DNA of 57,077 bases from an uncultured Prevotellaceae bacterium. GTDB taxonomy: Bacteria; Bacteroidota; Bacteroidia; Bacteroidales; Bacteroidaceae. The DNA is taken from NCBI GenBank assembly GCA_902782305.1, contig CACZMV010000014.1, forward strand, positions 1-57,077, in the 5' to 3' direction. The notes beneath the pieces are model-generated. The model worked only from the letters and a program-made list of their open reading frames with translations, was not told the origin of the DNA and searched no databases. The number at the start of each line of letters is the position of its first letter. Positions within the stretch are counted from its first letter, which is position 1. Positions 36,330-44,930 of the stretch are shown here, one piece after another. The translations under genes were made by a program, and so were the position numbers.

Positions 36330-37635
36330 ATCCGAGATAGTCAAGTTTTTCGAGAAGGACCTGTGGAGAATCTCCGAGGGTGATGTTTCTCCCTTTAGGT
36401 TCCTGTGGCTGGAAGTGCTGAAGAAGGTGGTGCTGGCCATCCGCTTCTTCACTGCCAAGCGCGTGTTGCAGAAGGCGGCAGCTTTGACTTACTCTACGCT
36501 GTTGGCCATTGTGCCCATCATGGCGGTGGTCTTTGCCATTGCCCGTGGCTTTGGCTACAGTCGCTTCATTGAGGTATGGTTCCGTCAGGCCTTCGAGTCG
36601 CAGCCCCAGGCCGCTGAGGTCATCATTGGCTTTGTCAACAGCTACCTGGTGCACACCAAATCCGGTGTTTTCCTGGGAATCGGTCTGCTTTTCATGCTCT
36701 ATACCGTGCTGATGCTGGTCAGCAATGTCGAGGATGCGTTCAATGAAATCTGGCAAGTCACCAAGCCCCGCAGCATATTCCGCACCTTTACCGACTATCT
36801 GGCGGTGTTCTTCGTGTTCCCCATCTTCATTGTGGTCACTTCCGGTATCTCCATCTTCGTGGCCACGATCGCCAATTCCATGCCCGATTTCCAGTTGTTA
36901 GGCTCCACCCTGCGCTTTCTCATCGACCTCTCGCCCTATGTGCTGATGTCCGCCATGTTCATTGCCTTGTATGTATTTATGCCTAACACTCATGTCAAGA
37001 TATCTTGCGCTCTGGTGCCGGGCATCCTGGCCGGTATCGCCATGCAGGGTCTGCAGATCTTCTACATCCATTCACAGCTGTTCCTCTCCAGCTATAACGC
37101 CATCTACGGTTCGTTTGCCGCCCTTCCGCTGTTCATGCTGTGGGTACAGATTTCCTGGACCATCTGTCTGTTTGGTGCCGAGCTCTGCTATACCAATCAG
37201 AACCTCGATTATTACGACTATGATGCCAACACCCGCGAAATCAGTCATCGCTATCGCCTGATGCTGGCAGCCCTGCTGATGAGCCATATCTGTAAACGTT
37301 TTGCCAACGGTCAGAAAGCCCTTTCTGCCCTTGAACTGCGCCAGGTGACCAATATTCCCATCCGCTTTGTCAACGACCTGCTCTTCGACCTGTTGAATGC
37401 CAGGTTGATTGTCGAGTTGACCAGCGACGAGAAAGGCGAAACCTCCCGTTTTATGCCTGCTGAGGATATCTCCCGCATGACGGTAGGCCTGATGATTGAC
37501 CGCCTGGAGTCCTATGGCAAGTGGAAAATCGACCTGAATGTGGCCGGTTCGTTCAGTGGCGAGTGGAGTAGGGTCATCGAGGTGAGAAGTGCCTATTTAC
37601 GGGAGTCTCGCACCATTTTGTTGAAGGATTTGTAA
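36319..37635 (+). CDS. YihY/BrkB-family membrane protein
   Basis: 438 residues. An N-terminal helical region is followed by six membrane helices with the family signature AAALTYSTLLAIVPIMAVVFA, NSYLVHTKSGVFLGIGLLFMLY, ISIFVATIA and LPLFMLWVQISWTICLFGAELCYTNQ. The C-terminal 130 residues form a winged-helix-like cytoplasmic domain. Annotated historically as ribonuclease BN in error; the real role is unknown, perhaps transport. The start MFNISEIVKFFE uses an ATG supplied by a heptamer array, and no TAnnTTTGC promoter is seen between rnpB and the gene. An internal start is possible but the next Met is within helix 1. Confidence 0.88.
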   Translation: MFNISEIVKFFEKDLWRISEGDVSPFRFLWLEVLKKVVLAIRFFTAKRVLQKAAALTYSTLLAIVPIMAVVFAIARGFGYSRFIEVWFRQAFESQPQAAEVIIGFVNSYLVHTKSGVFLGIGLLFMLYTVLMLVSNVEDAFNEIWQVTKPRSIFRTFTDYLAVFFVFPIFIVVTSGISIFVATIANSMPDFQLLGSTLRFLIDLSPYVLMSAMFIALYVFMPNTHVKISCALVPGILAGIAMQGLQIFYIHSQLFLSSYNAIYGSFAALPLFMLWVQISWTICLFGAELCYTNQNLDYYDYDANTREISHRYRLMLAALLMSHICKRFANGQKALSALELRQVTNIPIRFVNDLLFDLLNARLIVELTSDEKGETSRFMPAEDISRMTVGLMIDRLESYGKWKIDLNVAGSFSGEWSRVIEVRSAYLRESRTILLKDL

Positions 37636-37697
37636 ATTTTTCCCGGTTTTTATGTTTTTTTATAGATTTTTTTGTTGCCTTGTTTTAAATTTTTTTG

Positions 37698-37706
37698 TAC
37701 TTTTGC
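37698..37706 (+). promoter_or_regulatory. Bacteroidota promoter of the AraC-type regulator
   Basis: TACTTTTGC with a TTTG near 37671 as -33. 38 bp before the start codon. Confidence 0.65.
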
Positions 37707-37743
37707 AGTGAATTACTAAAGTATTAATAATTTAAGTAGGGTT

Positions 37744-38196
37744 ATGGCCAAGTATAACATTACAGAAAAGAAAGAAAAAGAGGCTGCTTACAGAAGTCTG
37801 GTGAACCCTAGGTTGATGGACGAGATGAAGGAGAAGATCCTCAACATCATCGTTATGCAGAAGAAGTACAAGGATAAGGATTATTCAGCCAAAAAACTTG
37901 CCGAGGATTTGGGAACTAACACACGTTACATCTCAGCAGTGGTGAATGTCCGCTTCCACATGAACTACACTTCTTTCGTCAACAAGTTCAGGATTGAAGA
38001 AGCCATGGCGATTCTTGTAGATCGTCGTTATCAGGATCTTCGCATGGAGGAGGTGAGCGACATGGTTGGTTTTGCTAATCGTCAGTCGTTCTATGCATCT
38101 TTCTACAAGATTATGAACATGACGCCCCGTGAGTATCGTCTGAAGCACCTCGCTCAGCACCCTTCCGAGAGGGTAAGAAGTGACAAGAAGCGCTAA
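37744..38196 (+). CDS. AraC-type DNA-binding protein, HTH domain only
   Basis: 150 residues. The two helix-turn-helices of the AraC family are present: DYSAKKLAEDLGTNTRYISAVV and MEEVSDMVGFANRQSFYASFY, followed by MTPREYRL. There is no ligand-binding or receiver domain; the N-terminal 40 residues are charged. The next gene starts 8 bp after its stop, so it is co-transcribed with the peptidase and may regulate it or a distant target. Confidence 0.85.
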   Translation: MAKYNITEKKEKEAAYRSLVNPRLMDEMKEKILNIIVMQKKYKDKDYSAKKLAEDLGTNTRYISAVVNVRFHMNYTSFVNKFRIEEAMAILVDRRYQDLRMEEVSDMVGFANRQSFYASFYKIMNMTPREYRLKHLAQHPSERVRSDKKR

Positions 38197-38204
38197 TCTG
38201 CGGT

Positions 38205-40148
38205 ATGAATTATGCTGATGAGCGTTTCGCTGACATCCAATTGCTCAGATACCGTTTAAACGGGTTTGAGCAATTGTCTTTATGTCAGAAGCGTTTGGTT
38301 TATTACCTCTCGCAAGCCACCCTTTATGGGCGCGACATTACTTTCGACCAGTTTGGCCGTTATAACCTCCGCATCCGCAAGATGCTGGAGGCCGTTTTTT
38401 GTGACCTGACCATTGCCCACGATACCCCTGATTTCCAGGCCCTTGAGGTCTATCTCAAGCGCCTCTGGTTCTCCAATGGCATCTATCATCACTATGGTTC
38501 TGAGAAGTTCCAGCCCGGTTTCTCGGAGCATTATCTTCGCCAATGCCTGCAGCAGGTAGATGCCTCCCGCTTGCCCTTGGCCGATGGCGAAACGGTGGAC
38601 GCCCTTTGTCAGGAGCTCTTCCCCGTTATTTTCGACCCTACCGTCCTGCCCAAGCGTGTCAACAAGGCCGATGGCGAGGACCTGATACAAACCTCTGCCT
38701 GCCATTTCTATGAAGGCGTTACCCAACAGGAGGCAGAAGACTTCTATGCCCAGCAAAAGGCAGCTGACAAGGACAATCCTGAGCCCCCTTCCTATGGACT
38801 CAACACCACGCTGGTCAAGCGCGATGGCAAGGTGCAGGAGGAGGTATGGTCGGCTACCGGGCGCTATGCCAATGCCATCCGTCATATTATTTACTGGTTG
38901 GAGAAGGCGAAGACCGTGGCTGAGAACGACCACCAGGCCCATATCATCCAATTGCTGATCAACTATTACCAGACCGGCGATTTGCGCATCTTCAACGACT
39001 ATTGCATCTCGTGGGTCAACGAGCACGAGGGGCGCATCGATTTTGTCAATGGTTTTATCGAGGTCTATGGAGACCCCTTAGGACTGAAAGGTTCGTGGGA
39101 AGGTATTGTGGAATATAAAGACCTCGAGGCTACCCGTCGCACCCAGACCATCTCGCGCAATGCCCAGTGGTTCGAGGACCATTCCCCGGTAGACCCCCGT
39201 TTCCGCAAACCGCAGGTCAAGGGCGTCGTGGCCAATGCCATCTGTGCCGCCATGCTCGGTGGCGATGAATACCCCTCTACCGCTATTGGCATCAACCTGC
39301 CCAATGCCGACTGGATCAGGGCGCAACACGGTTCCAAGAGCATCACCATCTCCAATATCACCGATGCCTACAACAAGGCAGCCCATGGCTCCGGTTTCAA
39401 GGAAGAATTTGTCATCGATCAAGAGACGTTGGCCCTGATTGAGAAGTATGGCGACCGCTGTGACGACCTGCATACCGACTTGCACGAGTGTCTGGGCCAT
39501 GGTTCCGGTCAGCTCCTGCCCGGTACTGACCCTGATGCGCTCAAGGCCTATGGCAATACCATTGAGGAGGCCCGTGCCGACCTCTTTGGCCTGTATTACA
39601 TGGCCGACCCAAAGCTCATCGACCTGGGCCTCCTGCCCGATGCCGAAGCCTACAAAGCCTCCTATTATTCCTATATCATGAACGGTCTGATGACGCAATT
39701 GGTGCGCATCCTGCCCGGTCATCAGATAGAGGAAGCTCATATGCGCAACCGGGCACTCATTGCCCATTGGTGCTATGCGCAGGGTGGGGGTGTCATCCAG
39801 TGGGTGCAGCGTGCTGGCAAGACCTATGTGCAGGTGAACGACTATTCAAGACTTCGTTCACTCTTCGCTGAGTTACTTGCTGAGATTCAACGCATTAAGA
39901 GTGAAGGCGATTACACTGCGGCTCGTCACTTAGTCGAAACCTATGCAGTAGCTGTCGACCCTCAGCTCCATCAGGAAGTCCTGGCCCGCTACCAGCGCTT
40001 GAACCTTGCCCCCTACAAGGGCTTCATCAATCCCTGGCTCCTCCCGGTCCTTGACGACCAAGGCGAGATCTGTGACATCCAGGTCAACTACTCCGAGTCC
40101 TATACCCACCAAATGCTCCGCTATAGTTCTGAATATGGAACGTTGTAG
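38205..40148 (+). CDS. Dipeptidyl peptidase III-like metallopeptidase (M49)
   Basis: 647 residues, no signal peptide, so cytoplasmic. Removes dipeptides from the N-terminus of oligopeptides. The M49 zinc motif is HECLGH (His427, Glu428, His432) and the second motif EEARAD (454-459). Length and the C-terminal GFINPWLLPVLDDQGEICDI match the bacterial DPP III group. The stop is followed within a few bases by an array of ATTAAAG heptamers and a CGCTTCGCTCAG cap. Confidence 0.88.
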   Translation: MNYADERFADIQLLRYRLNGFEQLSLCQKRLVYYLSQATLYGRDITFDQFGRYNLRIRKMLEAVFCDLTIAHDTPDFQALEVYLKRLWFSNGIYHHYGSEKFQPGFSEHYLRQCLQQVDASRLPLADGETVDALCQELFPVIFDPTVLPKRVNKADGEDLIQTSACHFYEGVTQQEAEDFYAQQKAADKDNPEPPSYGLNTTLVKRDGKVQEEVWSATGRYANAIRHIIYWLEKAKTVAENDHQAHIIQLLINYYQTGDLRIFNDYCISWVNEHEGRIDFVNGFIEVYGDPLGLKGSWEGIVEYKDLEATRRTQTISRNAQWFEDHSPVDPRFRKPQVKGVVANAICAAMLGGDEYPSTAIGINLPNADWIRAQHGSKSITISNITDAYNKAAHGSGFKEEFVIDQETLALIEKYGDRCDDLHTDLHECLGHGSGQLLPGTDPDALKAYGNTIEEARADLFGLYYMADPKLIDLGLLPDAEAYKASYYSYIMNGLMTQLVRILPGHQIEEAHMRNRALIAHWCYAQGGGVIQWVQRAGKTYVQVNDYSRLRSLFAELLAEIQRIKSEGDYTAARHLVETYAVAVDPQLHQEVLARYQRLNLAPYKGFINPWLLPVLDDQGEICDIQVNYSESYTHQMLRYSSEYGTL

Positions 40149-40149
40149 G

Positions 40150-40190
40150 ATTAAAGATTAAACATTAAAGATTAAATTCGCTTCGCTCAG
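40150..40190 (+). repeat. Heptamer array (ATTAAAG) with CGCTTCGCTCAG cap
   Basis: GATTAAAGATTAAACATTAA, AGATTAAAT, then TCGCTTCGCTCAG. Inverted copy of 40366-40408, which lies inside the next gene. Confidence 0.85.
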
Positions 40191-40193
40191 TAT

Positions 40194-40862
40194 ATGGAGA
40201 TTCAGGATGTGGTAAAAGATATCAAACAGTCCTTCCGCTTGATGATGGACGGTGCCGTCGCTCAGTCTATGCGCGACAAGGGCCTGAATTATCATTTAAA
40301 CTGGGGAGCCACCCTTCCGCGTTTGCAAGCAAAAGCCCAGGAAATCAAGGCAATGTTTAATGATTCTGAGCGAAGCGCATTTAATGTTTCATCTTTAATG
40401 TTTAATGTATACGATCTTTCGATCGCCCTTTGGAAGGAGAACGTTCGTGAATGCAAGATTCTGGCTACCATGCTGATGCCTCCTGACGAGATACTGCCCG
40501 AGGTGGTAGACATCTGGCAAGAGCAGATACCCTCGCAGGAGATTGCCGAGCAGTTGGCGTTTAACCTCTATCAGCATTTGCCTTTCGCTGCGGAGAAAGC
40601 CTACCAATGGATAGCCTCCGACAAGGAGTACGACCAATTGTGTGGTTTCCATGTCCTGAGCCGACTCTTCATGAACGGACAGGAACCCAACGAGCGGGGC
40701 ATCAATGAATACCTCGACCAGGCATTATGTGCCCTTCAGGGTCCATATCCTTCCGTCAGGAAGGCGGCCCTGCAGAGTCTTCAGCGCTTCGCAGAATTGG
40801 GTATTTTGTACGAGCGATTGGCCAAAAGTGCTACGAAATCCATTGATTTAGATATTTTTTAA
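40194..40862 (+). CDS. HEAT-like (DNA alkylation repeat, AlkD-type) protein
   Basis: 222 residues, all helical, with HEAT-like repeats: NYHLNWGATLPRLQAKAQEI, LWKENVRECKILATMLMP, EYDQLCGFHVLSRLF and PYPSVRKAALQSLQRFAELG. Resembles the AlkD/DNA-alkylation-repeat proteins of Bacteroidota, although the catalytic Trp/Asp of true AlkD is not obvious, so glycosylase activity is unproven. A stretch encoding SERSAFNVSSLMFNV (40366-40408) is a tandem heptamer array with a GCGAAGCGC cap placed between repeats 1 and 2. Confidence 0.65.
   Translation: MEIQDVVKDIKQSFRLMMDGAVAQSMRDKGLNYHLNWGATLPRLQAKAQEIKAMFNDSERSAFNVSSLMFNVYDLSIALWKENVRECKILATMLMPPDEILPEVVDIWQEQIPSQEIAEQLAFNLYQHLPFAAEKAYQWIASDKEYDQLCGFHVLSRLFMNGQEPNERGINEYLDQALCALQGPYPSVRKAALQSLQRFAELGILYERLAKSATKSIDLDIF
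40351..40409. repeat. Heptamer array (TTTAATG) with GAGCGAAGCGC cap inside the AlkD-like gene
   Basis: CTGAGCGAAGCGCATTTAAT then GTTTCATCTTTAATGTTTAA, TG. On the minus strand it aligns with 40150-40190 over about 42 bp with a few differences, giving an inverted pair about 180 bp apart. The upstream AATGTTTAATG at 40351 is also array-like. Confidence 0.85.
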
Positions 40863-40894
40863 ATAATTCTTGCCCGTTTCTTGATATTTATTTG

Positions 40895-40902
40895 TACTTT
40901 TG
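40895..40902 (+). promoter_or_regulatory. Bacteroidota -7 box for the fur-like gene
   Basis: TACTTTTG, 31 bp before ATG 40933. A T-rich stretch precedes it. Confidence 0.6.
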
Positions 40903-40932
40903 TGCGGTTTTTAACCAGTTTAACCACATAAA

Positions 40933-41424
40933 ATGAGAGAAAGTGTCAAAGAAACGGTCAAGGATATCCTGACCCATTACTTAGAACTGAACAAGTACAG
41001 GAAGACGCCTGAGCGCTATACCATCCTCGATGCGGTCTATAGCACAACAGGGCATTTCACGCTCGAAGAGCTTGGCGATAAGCTCATCGATGAATACAAC
41101 TTCCGCGTGAGCAGGGCCACTCTCTATAACACGCTGAAGCTCTTTATGGAGCTGCGTCTGGTCATTCGCCATCGTGTCCAGTCCACCACGCGTTATGAGG
41201 CCTGCTACGATAGCAATGGTCATTGCCATCAGGTTTGCACCATGTGTGGCCGTGTCACGGAGGTCAAGTCACAGCCTGTCATCGATGCCATCAGGTCGTT
41301 GCGTGCCAAGCGTTTCCATAAGGACGGCTTCACGCTCTACATCTATGGCATCTGCAGTAGTTGTCAGGCCAAGATCACGCGTAAGAGTCGTGAAGAAGAG
41401 AGAAAAAAGAACCAAAATAGATAA
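40933..41424 (+). CDS. Fur-family transcriptional repressor
   Basis: 163 residues. Winged-helix DNA-binding domain (KTPERYTILDAVYSTTGHFTLEELGDKL and VSRATLYNTLKLFMELRLV) followed by the metal-binding dimerisation domain with HCHQVCTMCG and CSSC cysteine pairs for structural zinc. Could be Fur, PerR or Zur; the sequence does not tell. The purA gene starts 7 bp after its stop. Confidence 0.88.
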   Translation: MRESVKETVKDILTHYLELNKYRKTPERYTILDAVYSTTGHFTLEELGDKLIDEYNFRVSRATLYNTLKLFMELRLVIRHRVQSTTRYEACYDSNGHCHQVCTMCGRVTEVKSQPVIDAIRSLRAKRFHKDGFTLYIYGICSSCQAKITRKSREEERKKNQNR

Positions 41425-41431
41425 AACAACA

Positions 41432-42712
41432 ATGAATCAAGGAAAAGTAGATGTCCTGCTGGGTTTGCAGTGGGGCGACGAAGGAAAAGGTAAGGTAGTT
41501 GATGTGCTCACCCCTCAGTATGATGTGGTGGCTCGTTTTCAGGGCGGTCCCAATGCCGGTCATACGCTGGAGTTCGAGGGCCAGAAGTATGTGCTTCGCT
41601 CCATCCCCTCTGGCATTTTCCAGGGTGGAAAAACGAATATCATCGGTAATGGTGTCGTATTGGCTCCCGACCTGTTCATGGAGGAAGCCCAGGCACTCGA
41701 GGCCAGCGGCCATGAACTCAAGGAGCGCCTGCATATCTCCAAGAAGGCCCATCTCATCATGCCCACCCATCGTCTGCTCGATGCAGCCTATGAGGCCCAG
41801 AAAGGCAAGAACAAGGTAGGAACCACCGGCAAGGGCATTGGTCCCACCTATACCGATAAGATTTCCCGCAATGGTCTGCGTGTAGGCGATATCCTCGACA
41901 ACTTCGAGGAGAAATATGCAAAGGCAAAGGCTCGTCATCTAGCGATTTTGGAAAGTTTACAGTTCAAAGTTCAAAGTTCACAGTTCAAAGAAATAGAAGA
42001 TAAGTGGCTCGACGGAGTGAAGTATCTCCGCCAGTTCCACTTGGTTGATTCCGAGCACGAAATCAACAAAGCCTTGCGCGATGGTAAGTCCATCCTCTGC
42101 GAGGGCGCTCAGGGCACCATGCTCGATGTGGACTTCGGTTCCTATCCCTTCGTGACCTCTAGCAACACCATCTGTGCCGGAGCCTGCACTGGTCTGGGCA
42201 TTGGTCCCAACAAGATTGGCGAGGTCTATGGCATCATGAAGGCCTACTGCACCCGTGTCGGTGCCGGTCCTTTCCCCACCGAGCTGTTCGACGAGACGGG
42301 CAAGCGCATCCGTGACCTGGGTCATGAGTATGGTGCAGTCACCGGTCGTGAGCGCCGTTGTGGTTGGATTGACCTGGTAGCCCTCCGCTACAGCATCATG
42401 GTCAATGGTGTCACCCAGCTCATCATGATGAAGAGCGATGTCCTCGATGGCTTCGACACCATCAAGGCCTGCACCGCCTATAAGGTGAACGGTGTAGAGA
42501 CCCGCGACTTCCCCTATGACATCGAAAAGGGCATCGAGCCCATCTACGAGACCCTCCCCGGTTGGAAGACCGACATGACGCAGTTCACCTCCGAGGACCA
42601 GTTCCCCCAGCAGTTCAAGGATTATATCGCTTTCCTGGAAAAGAAACTCGAAACCCCCATCAAGATTATCAGCATTGGTCCTGACCGTGCACAAACCATC
42701 GTGAGAAAGTAA
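41432..42712 (+). CDS. purA: Adenylosuccinate synthase, with an array-encoded insertion
   Basis: 426 residues from [21 protein letters not shown]; the longer open frame runs backwards through the fur gene in another frame. GTP-dependent condensation of IMP with aspartate on the way to AMP. Motifs: [41 protein letters not shown]. At 41955-41990 the frame runs through AGTTCAAAGTTCAAAG units encoding [11 protein letters not shown] between two helices (after [10 protein letters not shown]). Stop and hisS start overlap as TAATG. Confidence 0.97.
   Translation: MNQGKVDVLLGLQWGDEGKGKVVDVLTPQYDVVARFQGGPNAGHTLEFEGQKYVLRSIPSGIFQGGKTNIIGNGVVLAPDLFMEEAQALEASGHELKERLHISKKAHLIMPTHRLLDAAYEAQKGKNKVGTTGKGIGPTYTDKISRNGLRVGDILDNFEEKYAKAKARHLAILESLQFKVQSSQFKEIEDKWLDGVKYLRQFHLVDSEHEINKALRDGKSILCEGAQGTMLDVDFGSYPFVTSSNTICAGACTGLGIGPNKIGEVYGIMKAYCTRVGAGPFPTELFDETGKRIRDLGHEYGAVTGRERRCGWIDLVALRYSIMVNGVTQLIMMKSDVLDGFDTIKACTAYKVNGVETRDFPYDIEKGIEPIYETLPGWKTDMTQFTSEDQFPQQFKDYIAFLEKKLETPIKIISIGPDRAQTIVRK
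41955..41990 (+). repeat. Heptamer array (AAGTTCA) inside purA
   Basis: TTTACAGTTCAAAGTTCAAA then GTTCACAGTTCAAAG: five units with two substitutions. Confidence 0.9.
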
Positions 42713-44067
42713 TGGCACAGAAACCAAGTATTCCAAAGGGAACGCGCGACTTTGGTCCCGTTGAGATGGCCAAGCGCAACTATATCTTCAACACCATCCG
42801 CTCCGTCTATGAGCTCTATGGTTTCCAGCAGATTGAGACCCCTGCGCAGGAAACCCTGCAGACGCTGATGGGCAAATACGGTGAGGAAGGCGACAAGCTG
42901 CTGTTCCGTATTCAGAACAGTGGTGCCAAGGCCTCTGAGCCTGCAGAGAAAGGCCTCCGCTATGACCTGACGGTGCCCTTTGCCCGCTATGTGGTGATGC
43001 ACCGCGAGGAACTCCAGATGCCCTTCAAGCGCTATCAGGTACAACCCGTATGGCGTGCCGACCGCCCTCAGAAGGGTCGCTACCGTGAGTTCTATCAGTT
43101 CGATGGCGATGTGGTCGGTTCCGACTCCCTGCTCAACGAGGTCGAACTCATGCAGATTGTCGACGAGGTGTTCCGTCGCCTGGGCATCCGTGTAGAGATC
43201 AAGATCAACAACCGCAAGATCCTCACCGGTATCGCCGAGGTCATCGGTGCCGCCGACAAGATAGTAGATATCACCGTAGCCATCGACAAGCTCGACAAGA
43301 TAGGCATCGACAATGTCAATGCCGAGCTCCGTGAAGATGGCCTCACCGAGGAGCAGATCCAGAAGCTCCAGCCCATCATCCTCCTGCAAGGCACCAACGA
43401 GGAGAAGCTCGCCACCATCGCCAACATCCTGAAGGACAGCGAAGTGGGCCTCAAAGGCGTCGAAGAAACCAAGTATATTCTGTCGAAGTTTCAAGCTTCA
43501 AGTTTCAGGCTTCAAGAACAAATCACAAAGTTCAAAGTTCAAAGTTCAAACCTCAAAGTAGATTTGACCTTAGCTCGCGGTTTAAATTATTATACTGGAG
43601 CAATTTTCGAAGTCAAGGCCCTTGATGTAGAGATGGGCAGCATCACCGGTGGTGGTCGTTACGACAACCTCACGGGCATCTTTGGTCTGCCCGGTCTCTC
43701 GGGAGTGGGTATCTCCTTTGGTGTCGATCGCATCTATGATGTGCTGAACACCCTGGACCTCTATCCCAAGGATTCGCTCACCACTACCCAGGTGCTCTTC
43801 ATTAATTTCGGTGAACAGGAGACTGCCTATTGTCTGCCTATTATTAATAAGGTACGTAGCCAAGGCATCCGTGCCGAGATCTTCCCCGATGCCGCCAAGA
43901 TGAAGAAACAGATGTCCTATGCCAATGCCAAGCAGATTCCCTTCGTAGTCCTTGCGGGCGAGAACGAGATGAATGCTGGCAAGGTAACTCTCAAAAACAT
44001 GACGACAGGAGAGCAATCAGTTCTTTCTGAGGACGAACTGATTGAGAGGTTAAGGATTAAGGATTAA
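42712..44067 (+). CDS. hisS: Histidine--tRNA ligase, with an array-encoded insertion
   Basis: 451 residues. Class II synthetase: motif 2 [25 protein letters not shown], HisA motif [15 protein letters not shown], motif 3 [13 protein letters not shown] with [11 protein letters not shown], and a C-terminal anticodon-binding domain. Immediately before HisA, at 43486-43560, the frame reads through two heptamer families (TTTCAAG/CTTCAAG, then AAGTTCA) giving [10 protein letters not shown] and [11 protein letters not shown]. The last codons RLRIKD and the TAA are ATTAAGG units. Confidence 0.97.
   Translation: MAQKPSIPKGTRDFGPVEMAKRNYIFNTIRSVYELYGFQQIETPAQETLQTLMGKYGEEGDKLLFRIQNSGAKASEPAEKGLRYDLTVPFARYVVMHREELQMPFKRYQVQPVWRADRPQKGRYREFYQFDGDVVGSDSLLNEVELMQIVDEVFRRLGIRVEIKINNRKILTGIAEVIGAADKIVDITVAIDKLDKIGIDNVNAELREDGLTEEQIQKLQPIILLQGTNEEKLATIANILKDSEVGLKGVEETKYILSKFQASSFRLQEQITKFKVQSSNLKVDLTLARGLNYYTGAIFEVKALDVEMGSITGGGRYDNLTGIFGLPGLSGVGISFGVDRIYDVLNTLDLYPKDSLTTTQVLFINFGEQETAYCLPIINKVRSQGIRAEIFPDAAKMKKQMSYANAKQIPFVVLAGENEMNAGKVTLKNMTTGEQSVLSEDELIERLRIKD
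43486..43560 (+). repeat. Composite heptamer array inside hisS
   Basis: GAAGTTTCAAGCTTCAAGTT then TCAGGCTTCAAG (family 1), a short spacer, then AAAGTTCAAAGTTCAAAGTT and CAAACCTCAAAG (family 2). About 75 bp, 25 codons, open throughout. Confidence 0.9.
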
Positions 44068-44123
44068 GGGTTCATGGTTATGAAAGGTTTCAAGTTTCAA
44101 GTTTCATGTTTCATGTTTCTTTT
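44049..44123 (+). repeat. Heptamer arrays across the hisS end and the esterase start
   Basis: ATTAAGG units (GGTTAAGGATTAAGGATTAA) hold the hisS stop; 17 bp on, GTTTCAAGTTTCAAGTTTCA then TGTTTCATGTTTC lies inside the signal-peptide codons of the next gene. Confidence 0.85.
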
Positions 44124-44898
44124 CTTGCTAACATCGTTTACGCAAGAAAAGAAGACGACGATATTCATCATCGGTGATAGTACCGCTGCTCAGAAAGACC
44201 TGTCCACCGGTTCTCCAGAGCGAGGGTGGGGCATGGCCCTGCAGGACTACTTTACCAGTCCTATTGTGGTTGACAATCATGCCGTCAATGGACGCTCCTC
44301 GCTGAGCTTCTACAACGAAGGCCGTTGGGCCAAGGTGCTGGAGAAGCTGCAGCCCGGTGATTATGTCATCATCCAGTTCGGTCATAACGATGAGAAACCC
44401 TCTGTCGACCGCCATACCGAGGCCCATTCCACTTTCCAGTGGATGCTGGAGCGCTATGTCCGTGAGACCCGTGAGAAGGGCGGCATCCCCATCCTGATGA
44501 ACTGTGTGGTCCGTCGCAACTATACCCTGAAGGTCGATGGCAAGGCCGAGGACGAAGCCCTGCGCAACACCACTTTCAAGGACGCCCCCAAGACCATCGA
44601 GGGCGACACCCTGGTCGATACCCATGGCTTCTACCGCATCGCCCCCCGTCTGGTGGCCGAGCGCATGCATGTCCATTATATCGATGCCAACAAGATTACC
44701 TATGACCTCGAGACCTCCCTGGGCAAGGAAGGCTCCAAGAAGCTCCACATGTGGTATAAGCCCGGTGAGCATCCCGCCCTGCCTAAAGGTCGTCAGGACA
44801 ATACCCACTACAACGACTGGGGCGCCCATCAGGTAGCCCAGCGCTTGGCTGATGCCCTCTGTCAGGAAATTCCCGTTTTGCAAAAATATAGGAAATAA
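44074..44898 (+). CDS. Secreted SGNH esterase, rhamnogalacturonan acetylesterase-like (CE12)
   Basis: 274 residues. Block I is FIIGDSTAAQ with catalytic Ser36, block III is FGHNDEKP, and the C-terminal DNTHYNDWGAHQVA carries the catalytic Asp/His pair; the whole matches CE12 acetylesterases that deacetylate pectin rhamnogalacturonan. Signal peptide residues 5-17 (GFKFQVSCFMFLF) are encoded by a TTTCAAG/TTTCATG heptamer array, which happens to give a hydrophobic core. ATG at 44074 or the second one at 44080 could be the start. Confidence 0.85.
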   Translation: MVMKGFKFQVSCFMFLFLLTSFTQEKKTTIFIIGDSTAAQKDLSTGSPERGWGMALQDYFTSPIVVDNHAVNGRSSLSFYNEGRWAKVLEKLQPGDYVIIQFGHNDEKPSVDRHTEAHSTFQWMLERYVRETREKGGIPILMNCVVRRNYTLKVDGKAEDEALRNTTFKDAPKTIEGDTLVDTHGFYRIAPRLVAERMHVHYIDANKITYDLETSLGKEGSKKLHMWYKPGEHPALPKGRQDNTHYNDWGAHQVAQRLADALCQEIPVLQKYRK

Positions 44899-44904
44899 TC
44901 TTCT

Positions 44905-44930
44905 GAAATTTAATATTTAATGTTTAATAT
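44905..44930 (+). repeat. Heptamer array (TTTAATG) in the leader of the export gene
   Basis: AAATTTAATATTTAATGTTT then AATATG: three TTTAATA/G units. One contains an in-frame ATG (44920). Confidence 0.75.
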
